From positions 33,844 through 97,843 of the forward strand of contig NZ_JACAAX010000021.1 in assembly GCF_013377085.1 (NCBI RefSeq): a stretch of DNA of 64,000 bases, read 5' to 3'. The position numbers and the translations under genes were made by a program. The notes under the pieces are model-generated. The model did no database searches. It saw only the letters and a program-made list of their open reading frames with translations, and had not been told where the DNA came from. The stretch is from Rhodoplanes sp. GTDB lineage: Bacteria > Pseudomonadota > Alphaproteobacteria > Rhizobiales > Xanthobacteraceae. Below are positions 1 through 9,162 of this stretch, piece after piece. Within the stretch, counting starts at the first letter, position 1, and each line of letters begins with the position of its first letter.

Positions 1-2595
1 TCCACCATCGCGCTGCGCCTGCAGGGCCGCGGCACGCCCGAGGAGATCGCCCACTTCGTCAACCAGCTCGTCTTCTGCTTCTTCGCCCACAGCGTGAAGC
101 TGCTGCCGAACGATTTCTTCCCGAAGCTGCTCAAGCGGGCCGCGCAGAAGCCGCAAAACGCCAAAGGCTATTTCGACGGCCTGTTCGCCGCGATGGAGAC
201 GGGCGGCGACTACGACCTCACCGAGATCGCCTATTTCAACGGCGGCCTGTTCGACGGGCGCCGCGCCCTGCCCCTCGATGCCGGCGATTGCGGCCTTCTG
301 GTCGCCGCCGCGAGCCTCGACTGGAGCCAGATCGACCCGACCATCTTCGGCACCCTGTTCGAGCGCTTCCTCGATCCGGAGAAGCGCGGCCAGATCGGCG
401 CCCACTACACCGACGCCGAGAAGATCATGATGATCGTCGAGCCGGTGGTCGTCCGTCCGCTGGCGACGGAATGGGAGGCGGCCCGCGCCGAGATCGAGGC
501 GCTGCTCACCAAGCAGCAGAAGCCGCCGAAGCGGGCCAAGACCGGCCGGGCCATGAGCCCGGTGGAGGCCGCCGAGGAGGTGCGCTCGCGCCATCTCGAG
601 CGGCTGCGCAACGTCTCGATCCTCGACCCCGCCTGCGGTTCCGGAAATTTCCTCTATCTCGCCCTGCAGGCCGTGAAGGATCTCGAGCTGCGCGCAAACC
701 TCGAATGCGAGGCGCTGGGCCTCTCGCCGCGCGCGCCCGCCGTCGGCCCCGAGATCGTCCGCGGCATCGAGATCAACCCGCTCGCCGCCGAGCTCGCCCG
801 CACGACGATCTGGATCGGCGACATCCAGTGGGGCATCCGCAACGCCATCTACGCCCGCCCCGAGCCGATCCTGCGCAAGCTCGATGCGATCGAGTGCCGC
901 GACGCGCTGATCACCAGGGTCGCCTCGGCCTCTTCTTCGAGCGAAACGACAGCGCAACCGGACGCGGCCCCCTCTTCACCTCTCCCCGACGGGGAGAGGT
1001 CGGACCGCGAAGCGGTCCGGGTGAGGGGGAGCCGCCCTCTCGATACGCCCGAGCCCCCTCACCCGGAGCCGCCGCTGCGTGCAGGCTCCGACCTCTCCCC
1101 ACCGGGGAGAGGTGAAGTGGAACGCTTCGTCGAGGCCGAATGGCCCGCCGCCGAGTTCATCGTCGGGAACCCGCCGTTCTTGGGCAACAAGGACATGCTG
1201 AACTCACTCGGCGAGGATTACACCAATACGCTTCGGAGCATCTTCAACCGGCTCCCAGGAAGCATCGATCTGGTGGGGTATTGGTTCGAGAAATCTCACA
1301 ATTCGATTCAACAAAAATCGACTGCACGAGCTGGTCTCGTAGCCACCCAATCCATCCGGCGTGGCACCAACCGCACTGTCTTGGACCGCATAAAATCTTC
1401 TTCTGTGATTTTCGAAGCATGGTCGGACGAAGAGTGGACCGTCGATGGCGCGAACGTACGTGTCTCATTAATTTGTTTCGGTACACACCAAGCAGACAAG
1501 CATCTAGACGGAACAATCGTTCGAGAGATCAATGCGGACCTCTCCTCAGGCGCGACCGATTTAACAACCGCAAAGCGTCTTCACCAGAACCTTCACGTTT
1601 GCTTTCAAGGACCGGTGAAGGTCGGACCTTTCGAAGTAGAAGGTTCGGTAGCTCGGCTGTGGCTCCGCGAACCTCTGAACCCCAATGGCCAGCCGAACAG
1701 CTCGGTACTATGGCCATGGGTTAATGGAGCGGACGTTGTTCGCCGTCCAGCCGGACGGTGGATAGTTGACTTTGGAGAGATGAGCTTATCGGAGGCAACC
1801 CTGTTTACGACCCCGTTCGATCATGTTCAATCGAACGTGCTTCCGATTAGAAGAACCAACAAGCGAGCACGACGCCGAGTTCATTGGTGGCAGCATGGCG
1901 AAACCGTCCCAGGCCTGAAAGCTGCTTTGCGCTCTCTGAGTCGTCACATACTCACGCCTCGCGTGGCGAAACATCGCGTTTTCGTCTGGTCACATGCAAC
2001 AGTTCTGCCAGACAGTCGGCTTGTCGCGATTGCTAGAGCTGACAATACGAGTTTCGGAATTCTACAATCTCGCTTTCACGAATGCTGGTCTCTGCGACTA
2101 GGGGGCTGGCACGGTGTTGGTAACGACCCCCAATACACCCCGACCCTGGGATTCGAGACCTTCCCGTTCCCCGAGGGCCTGACGCCGAACATTTCGGCTG
2201 AAAAATACGCCGACGATCCGCACGCCATCGCCATCGCGGCGGCGGCCAAAAGACTCGACGATCTGCGCAACGCCTGGCTCAACCCGCCGGATCTGGTGAA
2301 GATCGAGCCCGAGGTGGTCCCCGGCTATCCGGACCGCATTCTTCCGAAGGACGTCCACGCGGCCGTGATCCTGAAGACGCGTACGCTGACCAAACTCTAC
2401 AACGAGCGGCCGCAATGGCTGCTCGACGCGCATCGCGATCTCGATGCTGCGGTCGCCGCCGCCTACGGCTGGCCGGCCGACATTTCGGAAGAGGACGCGC
2501 TGGCGAAGCTTTTGGCGCTCAACCTCGCCCGCGCCGCCGCCGGGGCCGCGCCGGAGCCGCCCGTCGAGGAGGACGAGGAGGCGGAGGAGGAGTGA
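1..2595 (+). CDS. MmeI-like (type IIL) DNA methyltransferase, 5' end outside window
   Basis: The reading frame is open from base 1, so the gene starts to the left of the window; the GTG at 94 is an internal codon and not the likely start. The product is an adenine-specific DNA methyltransferase of the MmeI/type IIL style, which usually joins nuclease, methylase and target recognition in one chain. Motif I (DPACGSGNF) lies at about 625-651 and the catalytic NPPF motif at 1168-1179. The FETFPFP block that normally follows the target-recognition domain is at about 2152-2172. The C-terminus is acidic (EEDEEAEEE). The part between NPPF and FETFPFP is clearly AT-richer than both flanks. A 144-bp palindromic element lies in frame at 974-1117. 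The N-terminal nuclease part cannot be judged. Restriction activity is inference. Confidence 0.88.
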   Translation, partial: STIALRLQGRGTPEEIAHFVNQLVFCFFAHSVKLLPNDFFPKLLKRAAQKPQNAKGYFDGLFAAMETGGDYDLTEIAYFNGGLFDGRRALPLDAGDCGLLVAAASLDWSQIDPTIFGTLFERFLDPEKRGQIGAHYTDAEKIMMIVEPVVVRPLATEWEAARAEIEALLTKQQKPPKRAKTGRAMSPVEAAEEVRSRHLERLRNVSILDPACGSGNFLYLALQAVKDLELRANLECEALGLSPRAPAVGPEIVRGIEINPLAAELARTTIWIGDIQWGIRNAIYARPEPILRKLDAIECRDALITRVASASSSSETTAQPDAAPSSPLPDGERSDREAVRVRGSRPLDTPEPPHPEPPLRAGSDLSPPGRGEVERFVEAEWPAAEFIVGNPPFLGNKDMLNSLGEDYTNTLRSIFNRLPGSIDLVGYWFEKSHNSIQQKSTARAGLVATQSIRRGTNRTVLDRIKSSSVIFEAWSDEEWTVDGANVRVSLICFGTHQADKHLDGTIVREINADLSSGATDLTTAKRLHQNLHVCFQGPVKVGPFEVEGSVARLWLREPLNPNGQPNSSVLWPWVNGADVVRRPAGRWIVDFGEMSLSEATLFTTPFDHVQSNVLPIRRTNKRARRRVHWWQHGETVPGLKAALRSLSRHILTPRVAKHRVFVWSHATVLPDSRLVAIARADNTSFGILQSRFHECWSLRLGGWHGVGNDPQYTPTLGFETFPFPEGLTPNISAEKYADDPHAIAIAAAAKRLDDLRNAWLNPPDLVKIEPEVVPGYPDRILPKDVHAAVILKTRTLTKLYNERPQWLLDAHRDLDAAVAAAYGWPADISEEDALAKLLALNLARAAAGAAPEPPVEEDEEAEEE
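974..1117. repeat. Palindromic repeat inside the methyltransferase gene
   Basis: The element is bounded by perfect 14-base inverted ends: CTTCACCTCTCCCC at 974-987 and its complement at 1104-1117. Each end also folds on itself (CTCTCCCC GAC GGGGAGAG). A copy of nearly the same sequence and length lies between genes at 2788-2930. This copy is 144 bp, or 48 codons, and has no stop in the methyltransferase frame, so it adds a proline- and charge-rich insert just before the NPPF motif. Confidence 0.85.
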
Positions 2596-2620
2596 CACAA
2601 GTCTTCACGAACTCCGACTC

Positions 2621-2709
2621 GTCATGCGCGGGCTCGACCCGCGCATCCATCGCTGAAGAAGAGCTTCTTTCGAAGCTCGATGGATTGCCGGGTCAAGCCC
2701 GGCAATGAC
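2621..2709. repeat. 89-bp palindromic repeat (GTCAT...ATGAC family)
   Basis: It begins GTCATGCGCGGG and ends CCCGGCAATGAC, with paired arms (GCGCGGGCTCGACCCGCGC, then CCGGGTCAAGCCCGG) and a central stem around GAAGAGCTTCTTTCGAAGCTC. The reverse complement matches the 89-bp repeat at 22146-22234 closely. It lies just downstream of the methyltransferase gene, where convergent transcripts would end. Confidence 0.8.
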
Positions 2710-2787
2710 GATAAGGTCGACGACAACGACCCGATGTTCCGATCTCGGGTAAACCCGAGATCGGTGGTCGCCGGGCCGAGGCGCCCC

Positions 2788-2930
2788 CTTCACCTCTCCC
2801 CGTCGGGGAGAGGTCGACGCGCGAAGCGCGGCGGGTGAGGGGGAACCGGCCTCTCGATACGCTCCAACCCCTCACCCGGAGCCGTCGCTGCGCGCCGGCT
2901 CCGACCTCTCCCCGACGGGGAGAGGTGAAG
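2788..2930. repeat. 143-bp palindromic repeat, intergenic copy
   Basis: It has the same inverted ends (CTTCACCTCTCCCC and complement) and the same inner layout as the copy inside the methyltransferase gene at 974-1117. It lies between that gene and a convergent membrane-protein gene. Together with the repeat at 2621-2709 it fills most of the 386-bp gap from 2596 to 2981; I see no gene there. Confidence 0.82.
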
Positions 2931-2981
2931 AGGAGCGCTTCGGCGAAGCCGCCGGCAGCCGAGTGCGTCCTGCGCTCGCCC

Positions 2982-3590
2982 CTACCCCGCTTTTCGGCTC
3001 CCCGCCTCCGCCGGCACGGCGCCCGCCGCAGCGGCCGCAGCCTTCTCCGCCTGCCTTCGCACCCACTTCGGGTAGAGCGCCGTGAACTTCACGGCCAGCA
3101 GGATGGCGCAGATGGTGGCGATGATGCCCCAGCGCACCGGCACGTCGGGGCGATAGATCAGCACCAGGTCGGCGATCACCATGATCAGGAAGGCCGCCGC
3201 CCACACGGACGTGATCACGTAGTTCGAGCGCACGAACGCCGGATCGCTCCACTGCGCCTTCGGTCGGCTTTCGCGCGCATACTGCAGCGTGAACGGCTTC
3301 TTCAGCGCGATCGAGAGAAGCACCACCAGCATCAGGCCGGCGTCGACGCGCAGCCGCACCTCCAGCATCGACCAGGTGGTGCCGCCCAAAATCTCCCACA
3401 GCGCCAGGCCGCCGAACAGCACGATGGTGCCGGCCTCCAGCACCTTCAGGCTGCGGCCGTGCAGGAGCGAGCCGTGCACCACCATCACGATGGCGGTGGC
3501 GGCGCCGGCCGCGAGCGCGACGGTCGAGCCGACCAGCCGGTCGAGCACCGCGAACACGATGAAGGGAAGGAATGCCAGAATGGCGGCCAT
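2982..3590 (-). CDS. Multi-pass membrane protein of unknown function (202 aa)
   Basis: The protein has about six hydrophobic segments spread over its length, for example near residues 1-20, 23-42, 55-72, 85-98, 128-148 and 155-172. It ends in a basic, alanine-rich cytoplasmic tail (RRQAEKAAAAAAGAV). The overall layout recalls septation-protein-A/YciB-like or small integral membrane proteins, but no diagnostic motif is visible and no function is proposed. The start ATG at 3590 begins directly with a membrane segment. It stands alone between repeats, convergent with the methyltransferase gene and upstream of a broken MFS copy. Confidence 0.7.
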   Translation of the reverse strand: MAAILAFLPFIVFAVLDRLVGSTVALAAGAATAIVMVVHGSLLHGRSLKVLEAGTIVLFGGLALWEILGGTTWSMLEVRLRVDAGLMLVVLLSIALKKPFTLQYARESRPKAQWSDPAFVRSNYVITSVWAAAFLIMVIADLVLIYRPDVPVRWGIIATICAILLAVKFTALYPKWVRRQAEKAAAAAAGAVPAEAGSRKAG

Positions 3591-3741
3591 GACCGACCTC
3601 CCACGCCGGCGCGGCCGGCCCTGCAGCCCGGTGCGTATATACCGTCACCCTTAACACCGGATTGCGGCGTCCGGCAGGCTTTCGCCGGTCGCCCCGGCTC
3701 CCGGCCGCCGGATCACCCGAAATCCGGCTGATCAGCTCTCC

Positions 3742-3844
3742 GTCATTCCGGGGCGCGGCAACGCCGCGAACCCGGAATCCAGCAACACATTCAGCGTTCT
3801 CGGCTGGATTCCGGGTCCGGCGCTCGGCGCCGTCCATACATGAC
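3742..3844. repeat. Palindromic repeat (GTCATTCCGGGG family)
   Basis: It starts GTCATTCCGGGGCGCGGC and ends ATGAC, with inner pairs such as CCCGGAATCCAGC against GCTGGATTCCGGG. It is related in design to 17179-17299 and 56313-56385. It lies between the membrane-protein gene (start 3590) and the truncated MFS copy (stop at 3854). The 263-bp gap shows nothing else that I recognise. Confidence 0.7.
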
Positions 3845-3853
3845 GTCAAGCGA

Positions 3854-5030
3854 TCAACCGGAATCGGTATCAGGCTTCGCCCGCGGCCCCGGCCCGGCGA
3901 GCGGGCGCTCCTCCATCCGGATCAGCGCGACGAGGCCGATGGCCAGCGTGATGGCGGCGGCGGCGAACAGCCAGCGGAAGACGTGCGCCGCGTCGGCCGA
4001 GGCGAGATGCGCGGCCGCCGTCGCCGCGCCGGCCCCGCCGCGCTCCGGCACGGCACCGAAGCCGGCCAGCACGATCGCCCCCATGGCGGCGACCAGCAGC
4101 GAGCCGGCGAGCGCCCGGATGAAGTTCATCACGCCGGTCGCGGTGCCGACCTGATGCGGGGCGACGGCGTTCTGGATGCACACGGTGCACACCGGGATCG
4201 CCGTGCCGGCCCCGAAGCTGATCACGCACAAAAGCGCGATCACCACGGCGAGCGAGGCGTCGGGCAGCGCCACCAGCGCCGCCGCCGCCGCCACGGCGGC
4301 CGCATAGCCCAGCACCGGCACCAGCTTGTAGCCGAGGCGAAACATCATGAAGCGGCTCGACAGGATCGAGCCCGGCGCCGAGACCAGCGCGATCGGCACC
4401 AGGGCGAAGCCGGCCATCGCGGCCGAGAGGCCGTGCACGGTCTCGTAGTAGAGCGGGAGAAAGATGGTCAGGCCCATCGGGGTCGACACCGCCCCGGCGC
4501 TGGCCAGCGTGCCGAGCCGCACCACCGGGTTGCTCAGGATCGCCGGCGGCAGGAACGGCTCCGCCGCGGTGGCGAGCCGCCAGACCAGCAACCCGGAGAA
4601 CAGAGCCGACGCGGCGACGAGAGCAAAGATCGTCGGCGAAAACCACGGCACCCGGGTGCCACCCCAGCCGAGCGCCAGCAGGAAGGAGATCGACGCGATC
4701 GTCATCAGGGCGGCGCCGAGCCAGTCGATCCGGTGCGGGCGGTCGAAGCGCGGCAGGCGAGCGAGCGAGCGCCAGGTCGTCGCCGCGACGGCAACGCCGA
4801 GCGGCAGGTTGCTCCAGAAGATCATCGACCAGTGGCCGTGCTCGGCCAGCACGCCGCCGACCACCGGCCCGCCGAGCCCGGCCGCCACCCAGACGATGCC
4901 GATATAGGCCTGGTAGCGGCCGCGCTCGCGCGGCGCCACCACGTCCGAGATGATGGTCTGGGCGAGCGGAAAGATGCCGCCGCCGCCGATCCCCTGCAGG
5001 CCGCGGCCGACGATCAGGGTCAGCATGTCG
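3854..5030 (-). pseudogene. 5'-truncated duplicate of the MFS transporter gene
   Basis: This is a partial second copy of the intact MFS gene at 7030-8544. By eye, 3978-5030 is base-for-base the same as 7151-8203 (offset 3173, about 1,053 bp), whereas the last 90-100 bp of the gene differ at roughly one base in ten. The copy lacks the first 114 or so residues, which cover the first three membrane helices and motif A. The reading frame stays open into foreign sequence as far as an ATG at 5059, but the resulting protein would lack the N-terminal helices and is very unlikely to transport. The break at 5030 is followed at once by the tail of an EAL-domain gene on the other strand. Confidence 0.8.
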
Positions 5031-5275
5031 ACGGCTGCGCCGGCGATCCGGCCAAGCATGCGCTGTGCGAGGATCTGGTCCGGCAGGCGCGGCGCGCCGG
5101 CGTTCCGGCCGTCGCCGAGGGCGTCGAGACCGAGGCGGACCTTCAGGCCGTGCGCGCGCTCGGCTTCGACATGGTGCAGGGCTTCATCTATGCACGGTCG
5201 ATGGACCCGAAGAAATTCGCCCGTACGCTGCCGCGCCTCGGCGTGCCGGTGCTGACCACCCGGCCGGTCGGCTAG
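5031..5275 (+). pseudogene. 3' remnant of an EAL-domain (c-di-GMP phosphodiesterase) gene
   Basis: About 80 codons in the frame ending at the TAG at 5275 encode a typical EAL-domain C-terminus: an amphipathic helix (CEDLVRQARRAGVPAVA), then EGVETEADLQAV, then DMVQGFIYARSMDPKKFA. EAL proteins hydrolyse cyclic di-GMP, but the catalytic EAL, DDFG and metal-binding parts are missing here. The upstream part is replaced by the truncated MFS copy, joined at 5030/5031. There is no start codon or ribosome site of its own, so this is a relic of a rearrangement. Confidence 0.78.
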
Positions 5276-5281
5276 CCGCGT

Positions 5282-6583
5282 CTAGAAGGAATACTCCAGG
5301 CCGGCCGTGGCGCCATGAAAGAGCGCTTGCGAACCGCAATCGACGCCGAGGGCGGTCACGCTCCTCATGGACGAATAGGTTTCCTGGATCTGTCCGGGCG
5401 CCAAGGCCACCCCGGCAAACCACAGCGCCCTGTAGCCGACCTTCACCGCAAGACCGTCGGCGACCAGGTACCTCAGATGCAGTCCGAGTTCGCCGACGAA
5501 GGCCGCGTGATCCGTCGCGGCCTGCGACAGAAACACCACCTTCGCCATGCTGACGCCGGCCCGCTGCTCGGCCCTGTTCTCGAAGAGGCCGGCCTTGATC
5601 TGTCCGCCGAGCGAAAAACGGCCGTACTCCACCAGCTTCGCATCGGCGCCCACCTGCAAGCCGTAAAGATTGTTCGTCGTGCTCGCGACCCAGAAGGGCG
5701 GGTAATTGCCCGCGGCCATGCTGCCGGCCGTGATGTCGAAAAGAGTGCAGTTCAGGTTCAACGGGTTGGAGCACGGCGTCTTCCACGTCGGCGCCGTCTG
5801 ATCCGCCGGCGTGAGATCACCGGAGAGATTGTCGTTGAGCTGGAACCAGCGGACTCCGGCCAGCACGGTCACGCGGCTGGACAGTTCGAGCCGCCCGTTC
5901 GCTTCGGCGCCGTAAAGACTGGTGGTGGATCGCCACACCATCGCCTGGTAGGGGAAGTCCTGCGTCTGCCAGAAGACGCCGGGAGCCTTCATCACCAGCC
6001 AGTCCGCCGGATTGTCGGGGCCGACCGCCCTGGTGGCGCCCTGGTCGAAGACATTGAAGTAGGTCAGCTCGGCGCCGTAGCCGGAATCGCCGTGATAGAC
6101 GACGCTGATTCGCGGTCCGGCGGAAAAGCCATTCAGCTGATTGCTGTTCAACGCTTCGACGCCGGGGACATGCGACGTGGCGAGGAACTGTTCGGTGCCG
6201 GGCACGCGCGACACGAGAGTCCGGTCGACGCCACCCACGCGGCCCAGGCCGATGGCCTCGGCCGAGACGGTCCATCGCGGCGTGCTCCGGCTCGACGCGG
6301 CGTCCGGGCGCGTCCGGGACGACGACGCCCCTTCGCGATCCGCCGGTCGGGCGTTCGGACTCTTCTGGCCTCCGGCCGCCGCCGTGACCGCCGCCGCCGG
6401 CCGGTCGAGCAGACACGGCCCGATACAGCTCTGCCCGAATGCCGCGCCCGGCCTCGCCATCGTGGCCAGCGCCGTGGCGAGCAGAACAACGTAGGGCAGC
6501 GCGTGCTGCGGTGTCCGTGTCGGGGCGCCGGACGCCCGCACCGATCGCGTCGAGCTACGATATCCGGGGCCGGTCTGCATCAT
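5282..6583 (-). CDS. BBP7-like outer-membrane beta-barrel protein (433 aa)
   Basis: The N-terminus carries a long signal region with a hydrophobic stretch (YVVLLATALATMARPGAAFG), and the chain ends in Tyr-Ser-Phe, the terminal aromatic signature recognised by the BAM machinery. Between them are many alternating strands with aromatic girdles, such as RISVVYHGDSGYGAELTYF and SLYGAEANGRLEL, and small cysteine loops. This fits the BBP7-type barrels common in Bradyrhizobium and its relatives. Start: the ATG at 6583 has GGAAGAGA about 5 nt upstream; an in-frame TTG at 6598 is less likely. It lies between the two MFS copies, so recombination between them would delete it. The function is unknown; it is perhaps a porin or surface protein. 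Confidence 0.72.
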   Translation of the reverse strand: MMQTGPGYRSSTRSVRASGAPTRTPQHALPYVVLLATALATMARPGAAFGQSCIGPCLLDRPAAAVTAAAGGQKSPNARPADREGASSSRTRPDAASSRSTPRWTVSAEAIGLGRVGGVDRTLVSRVPGTEQFLATSHVPGVEALNSNQLNGFSAGPRISVVYHGDSGYGAELTYFNVFDQGATRAVGPDNPADWLVMKAPGVFWQTQDFPYQAMVWRSTTSLYGAEANGRLELSSRVTVLAGVRWFQLNDNLSGDLTPADQTAPTWKTPCSNPLNLNCTLFDITAGSMAAGNYPPFWVASTTNNLYGLQVGADAKLVEYGRFSLGGQIKAGLFENRAEQRAGVSMAKVVFLSQAATDHAAFVGELGLHLRYLVADGLAVKVGYRALWFAGVALAPGQIQETYSSMRSVTALGVDCGSQALFHGATAGLEYSF

Positions 6584-7029
6584 GTGTCTCTTCCGCAAGT
6601 GCGCTGCGCATCGGCCGATTGCGGCCCGGCGGGTCGAAAGCCGACGACAGTCACGATCGACGCACGCGTAACGACGACGCAGTTACGATGACCGGCGAGT
6701 GACGACGACCCGCCGCGTAACGGTGGACGCCGGCTCGGGCGAGGGATCCCGAGCGAGACCGTGCGACGACGGGACGGAGCCGGATTCGTTCCGAACGCAA
6801 CGCAGACTGCGCGCTCCGATCGCCCACGACTTCGGAATCGCGACGACTCGCACAGTGTTATTGTCGCTGCCTCGGCCACAACCTCGTCAGTCGGGGAAAT
6901 ACGCAATCCGGACTTTTCGCACCTCACCGGCGCATCGCCCTCCGGCGTTGTCCGAAACGGGCCACACTCGAGCCCCCGCCGCCGGGCACCGCGCGACGCT
7001 CGCCGGTGTCGAGGGTCGGGATCAGTCCA
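6584..7029. other. 446-bp gap upstream of the barrel gene
   Basis: I see no convincing gene here. The stretch is the leader and promoter region of the barrel gene, whose start is at 6583. It contains an inverted repeat CGTAAC-N9-GTTACG at 6667-6687, with a further CGTAAC near 6716, which could be a regulator site. No clear -10/-35 pair stands out. Confidence 0.4.
6667..6687. promoter_or_regulatory. Inverted repeat CGTAAC-N9-GTTACG
   Basis: Perfect 6-base arms lie about 85-105 bases upstream of the barrel gene start at 6583, and another CGTAAC follows near 6716. A role as operator is inference from position and symmetry only. Confidence 0.3.
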
Positions 7030-8544
7030 TTACGGCGTGCCGTTCGCCTTGCCTCTCGGCCCCGGGCCGGCGAGCGGGCGCTCCTCCATGCGGATCAGGG
7101 CGACCAGCCCAATCGCCAGTGTGACGGCGGCGGCGGCGAACAGCCAGCGAAAGACGTGCGCCGCGTCGGCCGAGGCGAGATGCGCGGCCGCCGTCGCCGC
7201 GCCGGCCCCGCCGCGCTCCGGCACGGCACCGAAGCCGGCCAGCACGATCGCCCCCATGGCGGCGACCAGCAGCGAGCCGGCGAGCGCCCGGATGAAGTTC
7301 ATCACGCCGGTCGCGGTGCCGACCTGATGCGGGGCGACGGCGTTCTGGATGCACACGGTGCACACCGGGATCGCCGTGCCGGCCCCGAAGCTGATCACGC
7401 ACAAAAGCGCGATCACCACGGCGAGCGAGGCGTCGGGCAGCGCCACCAGCGCCGCCGCCGCCGCCACGGCGGCCGCATAGCCCAGCACCGGCACCAGCTT
7501 GTAGCCGAGGCGAAACATCATGAAGCGGCTCGACAGGATCGAGCCCGGCGCCGAGACCAGCGCGATCGGCACCAGGGCGAAGCCGGCCATCGCGGCCGAG
7601 AGGCCGTGCACGGTCTCGTAGTAGAGCGGGAGAAAGATGGTCAGGCCCATCGGGGTCGACACCGCCCCGGCGCTGGCCAGCGTGCCGAGCCGCACCACCG
7701 GGTTGCTCAGGATCGCCGGCGGCAGGAACGGCTCCGCCGCGGTGGCGAGCCGCCAGACCAGCAACCCGGAGAACAGAGCCGACGCGGCGACGAGAGCAAA
7801 GATCGTCGGCGAAAACCACGGCACCCGGGTGCCACCCCAGCCGAGCGCCAGCAGGAAGGAGATCGACGCGATCGTCATCAGGGCGGCGCCGAGCCAGTCG
7901 ATCCGGTGCGGGCGGTCGAAGCGCGGCAGGCGAGCGAGCGAGCGCCAGGTCGTCGCCGCGACGGCAACGCCGAGCGGCAGGTTGCTCCAGAAGATCATCG
8001 ACCAGTGGCCGTGCTCGGCCAGCACGCCGCCGACCACCGGCCCGCCGAGCCCGGCCGCCACCCAGACGATGCCGATATAGGCCTGGTAGCGGCCGCGCTC
8101 GCGCGGCGCCACCACGTCCGAGATGATGGTCTGGGCGAGCGGAAAGATGCCGCCGCCGCCGATCCCCTGCAGGCCGCGGCCGACGATCAGGGTCAGCATG
8201 TCGGGGGCGAGCGCGGCGACCACCGAGCCGACCGTGAACACGCCGATGGCGGCCATCAGCATGATGCGGCGGCCATAGGCGTCGGCGAGCTTGCCGTAGA
8301 GCGGCGACACCACGGTGGCGGCGAGCAGATAGGCGGTGACGACCCAGGCGAGATTGGCGAAGTCGCCGAGCGAGCGGCCGATGGTCGGCAGCGCCGTGGC
8401 GATGATGGTCTGGTTGAGGGCCGCCAGAAACATGGCGATCATCACGCCGGTGATGATGCGCTTGACCGCGGCGTCGTCGAGCGGCGGGGGATCGGCCGGC
8501 GGTTCGATCGGCGGATCGGAGACGGCGGGCGCGGCCGCGGTCAC
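7030..8544 (-). CDS. MFS drug/proton antiporter, DHA2 (EmrB/QacA) type, 504 aa
   Basis: This is an intact 14-helix-type major facilitator, predicted to export drugs or toxic metabolites against protons across the inner membrane. The cytoplasmic N-terminus is proline- and acid-rich; the first helix carries the DHA2 hallmark [14 protein letters not shown] (residues about 43-56). Motif A-like [10 protein letters not shown] is at about 84-93 and motif C-like GLGGPVVGG in helix 5. Its first codons overlap the stop of the upstream YcgN-like gene by 4 bases (ATGA), so the two are translationally coupled. A truncated copy at 3854-5030 shares 1,053 bp with it, while the last 30 codons of the two copies have drifted apart. 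The substrate cannot be read from sequence. Confidence 0.88.
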   Translation of the reverse strand: MTAAAPAVSDPPIEPPADPPPLDDAAVKRIITGVMIAMFLAALNQTIIATALPTIGRSLGDFANLAWVVTAYLLAATVVSPLYGKLADAYGRRIMLMAAIGVFTVGSVVAALAPDMLTLIVGRGLQGIGGGGIFPLAQTIISDVVAPRERGRYQAYIGIVWVAAGLGGPVVGGVLAEHGHWSMIFWSNLPLGVAVAATTWRSLARLPRFDRPHRIDWLGAALMTIASISFLLALGWGGTRVPWFSPTIFALVAASALFSGLLVWRLATAAEPFLPPAILSNPVVRLGTLASAGAVSTPMGLTIFLPLYYETVHGLSAAMAGFALVPIALVSAPGSILSSRFMMFRLGYKLVPVLGYAAAVAAAAALVALPDASLAVVIALLCVISFGAGTAIPVCTVCIQNAVAPHQVGTATGVMNFIRALAGSLLVAAMGAIVLAGFGAVPERGGAGAATAAAHLASADAAHVFRWLFAAAAVTLAIGLVALIRMEERPLAGPGPRGKANGTP

Positions 8545-9026
8545 CTTGTCGGCAGCCGCTTCGCCCGCGGCGGGATGCGGGCCGGCCAGGAGACGATGCG
8601 GTCCTCGAGGTCTTCCTCGCCCATGGCGTCCTCGAACAGGCCGACCCGGCCGCGCACCGAGACACCGGCGGCGTGCACGGTCTCCGGGTCACCCGACACC
8701 AGCGGGTGCCACCAGTAGAGGTCGCGCCCCTCGGCGGCGAGGCGATAGCCGCAGGTCTTGGGCAGCCATTTCAGCCGCGGCACGTTGGTGGGGGTGAGGC
8801 GATCGCAGTTGTGCACCTGAACGTGCCGGTTCGGATAGTCGCGGCAACGGCAGGTGGTGCCGTCCAGGAGCCGGCAGCCGACGTCGGTGTAGAAGATCTC
8901 GCCCGTGTCCTCGTCCTCGAGCTTGTTGAGGCAGCAGCGCCCGCAGCCGTCGCACAGGCTCTCCCACTCGGCCGCCGTCATCTCGGCGAGTGCTTTGCGC
9001 TTCCAGAACGGGAGTGGATCGGACAT
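8541..9026 (-). CDS. YcgN/UPF0260 family cysteine-cluster protein (161 aa)
   Basis: The protein matches the YcgN/UPF0260 family: [17 protein letters not shown] at the N-terminus, then [42 protein letters not shown], and W-(L)[24 protein letters not shown]. The conserved cysteines look suited to binding a metal or iron-sulfur cluster, but the family's biochemical role is not established. The length is normal. The stop overlaps the start of the MFS transporter gene by 4 bases, giving a two-gene operon. Coupling of this family to an exporter is probably incidental. Confidence 0.9.
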   Translation of the reverse strand: MSDPLPFWKRKALAEMTAAEWESLCDGCGRCCLNKLEDEDTGEIFYTDVGCRLLDGTTCRCRDYPNRHVQVHNCDRLTPTNVPRLKWLPKTCGYRLAAEGRDLYWWHPLVSGDPETVHAAGVSVRGRVGLFEDAMGEEDLEDRIVSWPARIPPRAKRLPTR

Positions 9027-9162
9027 CGCTCACCTGGCGGCCCCGTGCGGCCGGCCCGGCGGTCGAGCGCGGGTCGGGGCCCGCGCCTGAGATGTCACGC
9101 ATGGCGCCGAGTTTCAACCGTCCGCTCCGCGGGAGCCCCGAATCCCGCCCCCCGAGCAGCCC

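Noticed and set aside
288..1115. A 275-aa plus-strand frame inside the methyltransferase gene
   Set aside because: Arg/Pro-rich shadow in another frame; the methyltransferase frame carries all conserved motifs.
3854..8544. Duplication caused by an insertion sequence
   Set aside because: No transposase gene, terminal inverted repeats or target duplications are visible around either MFS copy.
3662..8718. Long plus-strand frames over the MFS copies (rich in Arg, Gly, His, Gln)
   Set aside because: They are antisense shadows of the MFS genes caused by high third-position GC; composition is not protein-like, and the minus-strand frames show real membrane helices and motifs.
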